From RHLJ01 sp965247355 (GTDB taxonomy: Bacteria > Bacteroidota > Rhodothermia > Balneolales > Balneolaceae), in the NCBI GenBank assembly GCA_965247355.1, contig OZ252011.1, positions 1,736,001 to 1,800,000 of the forward strand: a DNA stretch of 64,000 bases, given 5' to 3'. Shown here one piece after another: positions 26,387 to 33,980 of the stretch. The position numbers and the translations under genes are program-made. Under the pieces are notes generated by a model that was given only the letters and a program-made list of their open reading frames with translations, was not told the DNA's origin and did not search any database. Positions within the stretch are counted from its first letter, which is position 1, and each line of letters starts with the position of its first letter.

Positions 26387-26815
26387 TTAAAAATCTATTT
26401 CTTCTTTTACCAGCTCTCTTATCTCTGTAGCATATGTTTTGTCTTTGTGATGTTTCTCCTGATTATAAATGTATGCTCTAACCTGATTTATATCATTCTG
26501 ACTTACAGAAAAAACACCATATCCTTGTTGCCAGGCAAAATCAGTTTCCCATTTATATTTCTCATTTAACCATTTTGAAGAACCACCTTTTATAAAGCTG
26601 ACCACTTCCGCAACACTCTGAGAAGTCTTTAATTTTATTAACATATGAAGATGATTCTCTACACCATTCACAACATCTACATTAATACCTGCTTCCCAAC
26701 TCTGTTTCTTAATCCATTCACAAACTTCTCCTCTGATATGCCAATTTAGAAATGGAATACGGTCTTTCGTACTAAATACTACATGTACCCAAATGGAATT
26801 AAATGTTTTTGGCAT
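26387..26815 (-). mobile_element. REP-associated tyrosine transposase (RAYT, IS200/TnpA-REP type)
   Basis: The protein (about 142 aa from the ATG at 26815, MPKTFNSIW) belongs to the Y1 transposase family, which cuts and joins single-stranded DNA. It has the HUH motif NHLHMLI (H55, H57) and a C-terminal helix with the candidate catalytic tyrosines Y115/Y117 (AYIYNQEKHH). Palindromes with the same core surround the gene, as in REP-RAYT loci, rather than the terminal structure of a complete IS200 with only subterminal hairpins. The frame to 26839 adds eight residues that look spurious. Such genes are normally host-maintained and immobile. Confidence 0.85.
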
Positions 26816-26841
26816 TATCTCAGGTTTATTCCGGTTCACCA

Positions 26842-26863
26842 GCGAAGGGATTCATTCCTTCGC
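26842..26863. repeat. REP-like palindrome 3, upstream of the transposase
   Basis: GCGAAGGGATTCATTCCTTCGC is palindromic apart from its centre and sits just upstream of the transposase start, with CACCA on its left. It shares its 18-bp core with the copy at 26361-26382. Confidence 0.75.
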
Positions 26864-26896
26864 AACAAAGAGTAAGACCAGATTCAAGCCAATTCC

Positions 26897-27880
26897 TTAC
26901 AACCTGTGCTTCTCTACCGAAACCACCTTTTCTACCGTCCATTCCACTTCACGCTTAAAAGGAGCTTTTCGGACATCACAATCCTTAATATCACATAAAG
27001 GGCAGGAAAAGTCGTGACAGTAGTCCGTGTGGATGTTCAGTTCAATACGGCTACCAAATCGTTCAGAAATCAATTCATCTAACCGGTCAGTTTCATCGTG
27101 CCCCTCTTTAATATTGAAGTACCACGGAAGGGTTAAGTGACAATCAATATGCAATACACTTCCATATTTTACGATCCTTAGATTATGTAAATCCACCCAG
27201 TTTGGATGTCGGTTTTCCTGTAAATAACTCACCATTTCTTTGAGTAGCTGCTGATCAGATTCATCCATAATACCTGCAATCGCACTTCTCAAAATTTTAA
27301 AGCCCATTCTGATAATGAACAAGGCGAAAATAATTGCAATACCTCCATCCAGCCAGATTGCGTCGGTAAATGAAATAAGGAATAGCCCTATAATAATCCC
27401 GAGTGTAGTATATGTATCCGTTTGAAGATGTCTTCCACTCGCCATTAAGGCTAAAGAATTGTTGCGCTTTCCTGTCCGATATGCCCAGGTCCCGAATGCA
27501 TAATTAACCAGCGCTGAAAAGCTGATGATTGCAATCCCCCAGTTTAATTGCTCGAGCTCAGGCGGATTAATAAAGCTCATCGCTGCTTCATAAATAATAA
27601 ACAGTCCGGCAATAGTAATCAGCGTTCCCTCTATTCCGGCAGAAATAAATTCAATTTTACCGTGGCCGTACGGGTGACTACGGTCTCTGGGGCGCGCAGC
27701 TATACTTAAACTCATCAGGCCAATAATCCCGCTAATCACATTCACAATACTCTCAAGGCCGTCGGTAAGTATGGCTACAGACTGAGTCAGATACCACGCG
27801 AATATCTTTATTAAAAAAAGGATCACTGCAATACTTACAATGTATTTCTGTACTCTGATATTTTCTTTCATTGACTCCAT
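26897..27880 (-). CDS. cation diffusion facilitator (CDF) family metal transporter
   Basis: The 327-aa membrane protein exports divalent metal ions such as Zn2+, Fe2+ or Mn2+ by proton antiport. Six hydrophobic helices precede a cytosolic C-terminal domain. Visible motifs are SVAILTDGLESIVNV (D40) in helix 2, SHPYGHGKIEFI between helices 2 and 3, and GRHLQTDTYTTLG (H/D metal site) in helix 5. The C-terminal domain has a cysteine cluster (CPLCDIKDC). The stop at 26897 lies beside the transposase locus, and its last 12 codons are duplicated at 26242-26276. Confidence 0.93.
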   Translation of the reverse strand: MESMKENIRVQKYIVSIAVILFLIKIFAWYLTQSVAILTDGLESIVNVISGIIGLMSLSIAARPRDRSHPYGHGKIEFISAGIEGTLITIAGLFIIYEAAMSFINPPELEQLNWGIAIISFSALVNYAFGTWAYRTGKRNNSLALMASGRHLQTDTYTTLGIIIGLFLISFTDAIWLDGGIAIIFALFIIRMGFKILRSAIAGIMDESDQQLLKEMVSYLQENRHPNWVDLHNLRIVKYGSVLHIDCHLTLPWYFNIKEGHDETDRLDELISERFGSRIELNIHTDYCHDFSCPLCDIKDCDVRKAPFKREVEWTVEKVVSVEKHRL

Positions 27881-27952
27881 ACGAACCTAAAGTACATCTA
27901 TTCCGATTGATTCTCACTTTTCTTTACTTCGATGTCCCCTTTTTGAAATCAT

Positions 27953-27970
27953 ATTTGTTATATAACAAAT
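27953..27970. promoter_or_regulatory. perfect 18-bp palindrome, probable operator
   Basis: ATTTGTTATATAACAAAT is a perfect 18-bp palindrome. It lies 6 bp before the ATG of the 27977 gene and 72 bp upstream of the divergent CDF transporter start, so a dimeric repressor bound there could control one or both. The form TTGTTATATAACAA resembles MarR/TetR operators, but the regulator is unknown and no such gene lies nearby. Confidence 0.6.
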
Positions 27971-27976
27971 TGATTA

Positions 27977-28306
27977 ATGAACCATAGTTTAATGAGACAG
28001 GAACAACAACTTTTTGAATCTATAAGAAATGAACTAGTAGACACTTTTCCCCACGTTGAAATGGGCAATATGATGGGATCACCAGCCATCACTCAGAATG
28101 GAAAAGTATTCGCCTTTCTTTCTAAAAAATTTCTGATGGTATTCAAACTAGGAAAGGAATTTGATCCGGAGAGTCAGGATTTTGAAATCCGGCCTTTTAA
28201 TCCCTTTAAGAAAAAAGGTCCACTGGCAGGTTGGTATGAAGTTCCTTTCTCTGAAAAACAGCTATGGAAATCTTTAACAAACGAAGCACTGGAGTTTAAC
28301 TCATGA
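27977..28306 (+). CDS. small conserved protein, TfoX-N-terminal-like
   Basis: The 109-aa product has no signal peptide. The pattern with ...MGNMMGSPAITQNGKVFAFL... followed by KKFLMVFKLG and an aromatic region GWYEVPF resembles the TfoX/Sxy N-terminal or YjbR-like fold. It is the first gene of a tight operon: its stop overlaps the ATG of the DUF2461 gene by four bases (ATGA). I cannot assign a function. The ATG at 27977 is 6 bp after a perfect palindrome. A second in-frame ATG is five codons further on. Confidence 0.6.
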   Translation: MNHSLMRQEQQLFESIRNELVDTFPHVEMGNMMGSPAITQNGKVFAFLSKKFLMVFKLGKEFDPESQDFEIRPFNPFKKKGPLAGWYEVPFSEKQLWKSLTNEALEFNS

Positions 28307-28962
28307 TCACTCAGGAATACATTATTTTTTTTGAAGAACTTGCATCCAATAATCATAAAGAATGGTTTGATGAAAATCGAAAACGATACGAAGAGCATGT
28401 TCGAAAACCATTTATTGAATTGGTCGAATCACTCATCCCCGCATTGATGGAAATTGAGCCTTCTATTCTACCTGATGCTAAAAAAGCATTATTCCGAATC
28501 AATCGTGATATTCGCTTCTCGAAGGACAAAACTCCATATAATACCATGATGAAAGCGGGGCTTTCTCCCGGAGGCAAGAAATCAGGATTGCCGGGATTTT
28601 ATCTGGGGATTGGAGCAGATAACGTTCATTTGGGTGGTGGACTATATCAACTGGACAAAAATGCGCTCAAAAACGTGCGCACTCTGATAGCCGGACATAC
28701 CGACGAATTTCTGGATATTATAAATGCTTCTTCATTCAAAAAACACTTTGGTGAGCTAAAAGGAGATCAAAACAAGCGAATTGATGCTGAATTCCATCCG
28801 GTTATTGAGGAAACTTCCCACATCCTGAACAAGCAATTCTACGCTATGGCAACTTTGCCAACTTCTCAGTTTATTAATGAATCTAACCAGGTTGAGGCGC
28901 TCATGGGGTACTACCGGGCGGTTCAGCCTCTACATTCATTTTTAAACAAAGCCTTTACATGA
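28303..28962 (+). CDS. DUF2461 family protein
   Basis: The 219-aa protein shows the DUF2461 (TIGR02453) signatures: IIFFEELASNNHKEWFDENRKRYE near the N-terminus (split here), the central FRINRDIRFSKDKTPYNT, and the GFYLGIGADNVHLGGGLY strand region. The family is widespread, predicted enzymatic, and of unknown function. It sits between the TfoX-like and YciI-like genes with ATGA overlaps at both ends, so the three are translated as one operon. Confidence 0.9.
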   Translation: MITQEYIIFFEELASNNHKEWFDENRKRYEEHVRKPFIELVESLIPALMEIEPSILPDAKKALFRINRDIRFSKDKTPYNTMMKAGLSPGGKKSGLPGFYLGIGADNVHLGGGLYQLDKNALKNVRTLIAGHTDEFLDIINASSFKKHFGELKGDQNKRIDAEFHPVIEETSHILNKQFYAMATLPTSQFINESNQVEALMGYYRAVQPLHSFLNKAFT

Positions 28963-29282
28963 AAAAATACATGTTAATTTTTCGGGGTCAGGAAGGCGTA
29001 GATACCTCGGATGAAGCGCTGCGGGAGCGGATTCAGCAGCATATAAACTGGATCGAAAAATTAGGAGATCAGCATATCGATTCGCAACGACTGGAAGATG
29101 TTGGAGCTCATTTAGTCGACCATACTAACGTTGAAACTGACGGAGCTTTTATTGAAGCGAAAGAGATTATTCTCGGATACACCATTATCGCCGCAAAAGA
29201 TCTTGACGATGCCATTTTCCTGGCTAAAACCTGCCCACTTTTGAATTATTTTGAGATTATGGTCAGACCCGTGGTTTCTTAG
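28959..29282 (+). CDS. YCII-related domain protein
   Basis: The 107-aa product has the YCII/DGPF-like ferredoxin-fold pattern: MKKYMLIFRGQEG at the N-terminus, a helical ERIQQHINWIEKL segment, then KEIILGYTIIAAKDLDDAIFLAKTCPLL and EIMVRP. The family includes possible enzymes with a His/Asp pair. It is the last gene of the three-gene operon and overlaps the preceding stop by four bases. A hairpin with GCTCC/GGAGC (29311-29330) follows the stop. Confidence 0.8.
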   Translation: MKKYMLIFRGQEGVDTSDEALRERIQQHINWIEKLGDQHIDSQRLEDVGAHLVDHTNVETDGAFIEAKEIILGYTIIAAKDLDDAIFLAKTCPLLNYFEIMVRPVVS

Positions 29283-29309
29283 ACTTACTTCTATCAATAA
29301 TAGCTATCT

Positions 29310-29331
29310 TGCTCCTTCAGCCGACGGAGCA
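29310..29331. repeat. GC-rich hairpin in intergenic region
   Basis: TGCTCC (29310-29315) pairs with GGAGCA (29326-29331) around a 10-base loop, followed by GAATGAC, the same tail as in the REP-like element at 24812-24883. It lies between convergent genes and may be a REP-like element or a terminator. Confidence 0.5.
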
Positions 29332-29363
29332 GAATGACTTTTCAGGAAAGCTTTCTTTTAAAC

Positions 29364-30584
29364 TCACTCCTCTTTCACCACCACATAATCGCCTTTAAAT
29401 ACGGCGTAGGTTTTACCGTCTTCTTCAATAATGGCATCTAACGTGATACGGGCTTTACCGAAACGCCGGTAAGCATCCAGAAATTTATCGACCTCTTTCT
29501 TATCCGGAATAACTAATTGAGCTGCAAAATCGCGGGTAATTGGCCGTTGAAAGGTGGTTCTCGCTTTGCTTCCAACAATAATGGGCAAAGGATCAATATG
29601 ATCCACCACCAGGCGAATATATGACCATCCCGCTGTTAAAAAAAGGCTATCCACACTTCCTCCAAAAGCAGATCTCCGATGATTTATATTCAGTTCAATA
29701 GGAGCTTTCAATTTTACCTCGTTTGTGGTAAGTCGTTGCACCTCAATACCCATAGCCCGTGTTATGGGTATTTCTGTATGTAAGTAATCTTGTGCCTTTT
29801 CTTTATTAAAACTCAATGTATTAGTAGTAAAATCAGGTTCATTTGGATTTTTAAAGTCATCCTTATTCATGCTGTTATTGAAAACATAAGAAGAAAAATT
29901 CAGGATTAAATTTAAATGTTCACTGGTTACCAAAATCTCTCTTGGCACCTCCACCCCATTCACGTTCATATAGCGCTTGATATAGTAATTGACCACACCA
30001 TTTCTTCCTCTTCGATAATAATAACTTTGCTTAATGAATGGTTTGTTGTCGCCTTTAGAGATGTAATACAATTCTTCTTTATCCGGAAAACCTTCTAACC
30101 TTACCAACCAAACCTCTTCCCCTGAGATAATGACGGTTCCTTCAAATTTCATGATGAGTCCCTTTTTCTCGAAATCCACCAAATTATTTTCATATAAAAA
30201 GGCATTTCGGGCAACTATCTTCTCCATCTCATCAAAACGATCATACCTTTCTATGATATTTCCCGGATCGTTTAACCAGCCACGCCTGCCATATCTGGAG
30301 ATCGTATAAGCTTCGTCTTCAATCCTGAAATCGAATCGTGCCAAATCAGGATCCATCGCCTTAAAAATAAACGGAACCTCATCGCCATGAGGAAAACTCC
30401 ATGATCCTTCAGCATACATCGTTTCGAGTTCTTCCCAGGCTTCAGTACCCCCCATACTTTTGGAGACTTTATCATAAATCATGATAAGCTCATCCCCGAA
30501 ATCAAAGTCAAAGGATTGCTCCTGACCGATTCCCAAAACCGGAAATAAAATCAACACAAAAATGGATAGAGCTTTTCGTATCAT
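29364..30584 (-). CDS. secreted fusion of a lipoprotein-carrier-like domain and a YiiD-C-type hotdog thioesterase domain
   Basis: I take the start at the ATG 30582-30584 (MIRKALSI), giving a 406-aa protein with a signal peptide ending GIGQ. The first 250 residues resemble the outer-membrane-lipoprotein-sorting (LolA/DUF6503-like) beta fold (MYAEGSWSFPHG, GEEVWLVRLEG, KQSYYYRRGRNG). The last 140 residues match the YiiD C-terminal thioesterase hotdog (RAMGIEVQRLTTNEVKLKAPI, NHRRSAFGGSVDSLFLTAGW, ARTTFQRPI). The signal peptide would place a normally cytosolic hotdog in the periplasm. An upstream frame to 30656 overlaps xseA and is unlikely. Confidence 0.75.
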   Translation of the reverse strand: MIRKALSIFVLILFPVLGIGQEQSFDFDFGDELIMIYDKVSKSMGGTEAWEELETMYAEGSWSFPHGDEVPFIFKAMDPDLARFDFRIEDEAYTISRYGRRGWLNDPGNIIERYDRFDEMEKIVARNAFLYENNLVDFEKKGLIMKFEGTVIISGEEVWLVRLEGFPDKEELYYISKGDNKPFIKQSYYYRRGRNGVVNYYIKRYMNVNGVEVPREILVTSEHLNLILNFSSYVFNNSMNKDDFKNPNEPDFTTNTLSFNKEKAQDYLHTEIPITRAMGIEVQRLTTNEVKLKAPIELNINHRRSAFGGSVDSLFLTAGWSYIRLVVDHIDPLPIIVGSKARTTFQRPITRDFAAQLVIPDKKEVDKFLDAYRRFGKARITLDAIIEEDGKTYAVFKGDYVVVKEE

Positions 30585-30637
30585 AGCGATTGATTGATAT
30601 CTCTTAAATAACTCTCTAAAGCTACTAAAAATCAATA

Positions 30638-31831
30638 ATGGCGGATCAAGTCCCATTTCTTTTTGATATCCCTACTGTAACCGAACTCACCGGTAAAATT
30701 AAAAGCCTTTTGGAGCAGAATTTCAATGATATTCTGGTAGAAGGTGAAGCCAGTAATGTTAAGCAGAGTGCTAACGGACATATTTATTTTACGCTGAAGG
30801 ATTCAGGCGCTCAGTTACCATGCGTGATCTGGAGAAGTACAGTACAACGTTCCGGAATAAATTTAACGGACGGGCAGCAGATTGTAGTGGGTGGTGACCT
30901 CCAGGTATATGCTCCACATGGACGATATCAATTAATTGTAAGTTTGGTTCAGCAAGCAGGTATTGGAAAACTCCAGCAAGCATTTGAAGAACTCAAAGCA
31001 AAACTAAAGGCAGAGGGTTTATTTGAAGACATACACAAGAAACCTATTCCCAAATTCCCGGCAAAAATTGGAGTAGTAACCTCAAAAACTACCGCTGCCT
31101 TTCAGGATATACGATCCACTTTGGAAAAACGATGGCCAATGGCCGAAATAAAACTCTATCATGCAAGTGTACAGGGTGTAAATGGAGCGCCTGAAATCGT
31201 GAAAGGAATTGAGTATTTCTCTTCATCAAAAAATGTAGATGTTGTAATTATTAGTCGTGGAGGAGGTTCTTTGGAAGATCTTTGGCCATTTAATGAGGAA
31301 GCCGTTGCCCGGGCGGTTTTTGCTTGCGAAGTCCCATTAATTAGTGCGGTTGGCCATGAAGTGGATTTTTCAATTTCTGATTTTGTAGCTGATGTTCGTG
31401 CTGCAACACCAACTCAGGCCGCCGTTTTTGCTACGCCTGATATAAACGAAATAAAGATGCTGGTTGAAGATTTATTCCGTCGGGTTGAACTCAACACTAA
31501 AGGAGCAATTCAATACTTCAAAGATCGTGTTTCAGGTTTAGCGAAATCACATGCTCTCCTCGCAGTTCAACAAAAAATGATGCAGGCTGGATCAGATATA
31601 CACCGACTTACTGATCGTTTGAAACATCATACCGATTCCCTTCAAAAAAATCGCCAAAGTGTATTAATTCAGCTCCAACATCGGTTGGATAAGCAGAACC
31701 CAAATGAGCCACTGGAGAAAGGTTTTGTCCGTGTTTGGCAAAATGGGAAATGGATAAAAACATCTGAGAAATTTAAGACTGATACCTCTTTCCAATTACA
31801 ATGGGAGAAAGAGACTATAGAGATCGGCTAA
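30638..31831 (+). CDS. xseA: exodeoxyribonuclease VII large subunit
   Basis: XseA with the small XseB degrades single-stranded DNA. The 397-aa product has the N-terminal OB-fold (about residues 10-105: GEASNVKQSANGHIYFTLKD, LQVYAPHGRYQL), the catalytic domain (GVVTSKTTAAFQDI, VDVVIISRGGGSLEDLWPFN, SAVGHEVDFSISDFVADVRAATPT) and a C-terminal coiled region. No xseB follows; the next gene is an outer-membrane barrel. Its 5' end overlaps the upstream-extended frame of the minus-strand fusion gene, which supports the shorter start of that gene. Confidence 0.95.
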   Translation: MADQVPFLFDIPTVTELTGKIKSLLEQNFNDILVEGEASNVKQSANGHIYFTLKDSGAQLPCVIWRSTVQRSGINLTDGQQIVVGGDLQVYAPHGRYQLIVSLVQQAGIGKLQQAFEELKAKLKAEGLFEDIHKKPIPKFPAKIGVVTSKTTAAFQDIRSTLEKRWPMAEIKLYHASVQGVNGAPEIVKGIEYFSSSKNVDVVIISRGGGSLEDLWPFNEEAVARAVFACEVPLISAVGHEVDFSISDFVADVRAATPTQAAVFATPDINEIKMLVEDLFRRVELNTKGAIQYFKDRVSGLAKSHALLAVQQKMMQAGSDIHRLTDRLKHHTDSLQKNRQSVLIQLQHRLDKQNPNEPLEKGFVRVWQNGKWIKTSEKFKTDTSFQLQWEKETIEIG

Positions 31832-31943
31832 GCTTATTAGAGATATTTGTAAATATTCTTAAAACATAATTTTTATTTAAAAAAAATCTGAACGACAGAT
31901 AAAAACCCCTAGTTAAGTGGATTTATTCTAAATAATAAATACT

Positions 31944-33005
31944 ATGAAAAAACTAGCCACCTTTTTTGTTCTTTTTTTAAGTCCAATTATCATTGCTCAG
32001 GAATCTGAAAATCTGAGTTTTGATGGAAATATCAGATATGCATTCATTGGTAATGATACTAACGGTTCCGGTTTTGAAAATGGAATTCATACTCTGAGAA
32101 CCAGAATAGGTCTTCGTTACATCATCTCTGAAACCAGTTCCTTACGCGCGAGATTAGCTACCACTTTTTCTGATGAACTTGAATCCCCTAAACTTACAAT
32201 CCGATCAGATGGTGGAGGAAGATTAGCTTTCGGATCTATAAGTTTCGACGAATTTTATTATCGCTTCCAAAATGATGATTATGATGTAAAACTAGGTCGC
32301 TTTCAACATACGATTGGAGTTCGATCTAACGCTGGTAGAAGTTTGATGAGGTTTCAAAGTAACTTGATATTTGTAAACTGGACTGATGGAGCTTATATCA
32401 AAAGGAAGCTGAATGATGGTTGGTACGGAGAGTTTATAGGAGAATATCAACCTAAGGGATATTTATCCTATCCATATAACGGACCTTTAAATTTTGGGAA
32501 TAATGATCATAATTTTAATGGCTATTTTGGAATAGAAAACCGGGAGAGAGATGATAACAACATCATTCAGAAAGGCTTTGGTTTGTTTGTAGCTCCTAAT
32601 GCTTACTTGAAAAGTGGAGAGTATACTACATATACAGCTCTTACAAGTAGAATAGCTATTGATTTACCTCAACCAGATTTACTGAAAGGAGGCTCCTGGA
32701 GAATCGCAGGCGAGTTAGGTCAAAATCTTTCTACAAGTTTTGAGAATGGTACCATGGCAATTGTTTCTGTTGGTGTAAATGGAGTCGCTGAGAAGCACGA
32801 ATTTATGGTCGAGTTTGTTTCTAATGACAGCCAATGGTTGCTCGCAAATGTTTATGCTGCAAATGGTGAAGAAGTTGAATTCAGATACAGGTTTTTTGCC
32901 ACAGAAAATCTTAATTTTGATGCCCGATATCGTATTCGAAGCTCTAATAATCCGGCTGTTCCACATTTCTATAACACATTTATAAGGGCTACATACTCCT
33001 TTTAA
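31944..33005 (+). CDS. outer-membrane porin-like beta-barrel protein
   Basis: The 353-aa protein starts with a signal peptide (ending IIAQ) and then shows alternating amphipathic strands (GNIRYAFIGND, LRTRIGLRYI, SSLRARLATTF, DDYDVKLGRFQHTIG), ending IRATYSF with the terminal aromatic expected of outer-membrane proteins. It resembles porin-like proteins of Bacteroidota without a clear specific family. It is a single gene with an AT-rich leader of 110 bp. The substrate is unknown. Confidence 0.75.
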   Translation: MKKLATFFVLFLSPIIIAQESENLSFDGNIRYAFIGNDTNGSGFENGIHTLRTRIGLRYIISETSSLRARLATTFSDELESPKLTIRSDGGGRLAFGSISFDEFYYRFQNDDYDVKLGRFQHTIGVRSNAGRSLMRFQSNLIFVNWTDGAYIKRKLNDGWYGEFIGEYQPKGYLSYPYNGPLNFGNNDHNFNGYFGIENRERDDNNIIQKGFGLFVAPNAYLKSGEYTTYTALTSRIAIDLPQPDLLKGGSWRIAGELGQNLSTSFENGTMAIVSVGVNGVAEKHEFMVEFVSNDSQWLLANVYAANGEEVEFRYRFFATENLNFDARYRIRSSNNPAVPHFYNTFIRATYSF

Positions 33006-33023
33006 TCCTTTTTTCCCCTGCCA

Positions 33024-33980
33024 ATGAAACCCATTACTGTTCTTGGATGCGGAGTTTCCGGTTTAACAACTGGTATCACTCTCTTAGAGCAGGGGTTTCA
33101 TGTACAGATTATTACAAAGGAGTATCCTGAAGAAACCACCTCAGCAATAGCAGGAGCGATTTGGTTTCCGTATGAGGCACGGCCTTTTAAAAAAGTAAAT
33201 GCGTGGAGCCTTTCGTCATTCAATAAGTTCCAAGAATTATCTGAAGCCCCCTCAACTGGCGTTTCAATGATAGATTATGCCATCATTCTGGAAACTAATG
33301 ACAAACCATGGTGGCTTCAATCTATTCCTCCCAATCATATTATTTCAGACTCGGTTACAGATTTTTTTCAAAAAGACTACCCAGGTTATATTGTACATGT
33401 TCCTTTAATAGAAACTCCTGTTTATTTACTCTGGCTAGTTAACCGCTTTAAATCACTTGGTGGAAGCATCACAAAAAGAGAAATAAAGGAGCTGAACGAA
33501 TTAAATGAATTCGATCTTACAATAAACTGTACTGGTTTAGAAACAAAGTCCTTATTCGAAGATTCCGAAGTGTACCCAATTCAGGGGCAAGTAGTTCGTG
33601 TACCTGCTGATAATTCAATTAAAGGAATGGCAACCGATTTCCTGTTTGGAAAAAACGAAGAAGAGATGGCCTATATCATTCCGAGAAGAGATGGAATAAT
33701 TTTGGGGGGTTCTGCCCGGAAAGGTAAAAATACAACAGAACCTGATCCGGAGTTTTCTTCCCGTATTATTAGCTATAACTCTGAATATGAACACACATTA
33801 AAGCAAAAACCTGTTCTGGAAACAAAGGTAGGTTTACGCCCCGGACGTTCAGAAATCCGACTCGAAAAAGATCCAAGCCATCCCGTTATTCATAATTATG
33901 GACACGGGGGAGCCGGTTACACCGTTTCCTGGGGTTGTGCTTTTTCCGTACTTGATCTGGTCAGAGAATCGCTCAACTGA
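33024..33980 (+). CDS. FAD-dependent D-amino-acid oxidase family protein
   Basis: The 318-aa protein matches the DAAO family, which oxidises D-amino acids to imino acids with FAD and oxygen. It shows the N-terminal ADP-binding VLGCGVSGLTTGITLLEQG, the DAAO-type TTSAIAGAIWFPYEARP, and the C-terminal YGHGGAGYTVSWGCA with the FAD-binding glycines. The length is in the range of bacterial DAAOs. It ends by overlapping the pheA stop region by 8 bp; the two genes are convergent. Confidence 0.88.
   Translation: MKPITVLGCGVSGLTTGITLLEQGFHVQIITKEYPEETTSAIAGAIWFPYEARPFKKVNAWSLSSFNKFQELSEAPSTGVSMIDYAIILETNDKPWWLQSIPPNHIISDSVTDFFQKDYPGYIVHVPLIETPVYLLWLVNRFKSLGGSITKREIKELNELNEFDLTINCTGLETKSLFEDSEVYPIQGQVVRVPADNSIKGMATDFLFGKNEEEMAYIIPRRDGIILGGSARKGKNTTEPDPEFSSRIISYNSEYEHTLKQKPVLETKVGLRPGRSEIRLEKDPSHPVIHNYGHGGAGYTVSWGCAFSVLDLVRESLN

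Noticed and set aside
26387..26815. Complete active IS200/IS605 element
   Set aside because: No TnpB gene is present and the flanking palindromes share a REP-like core, so a domesticated RAYT is more likely.
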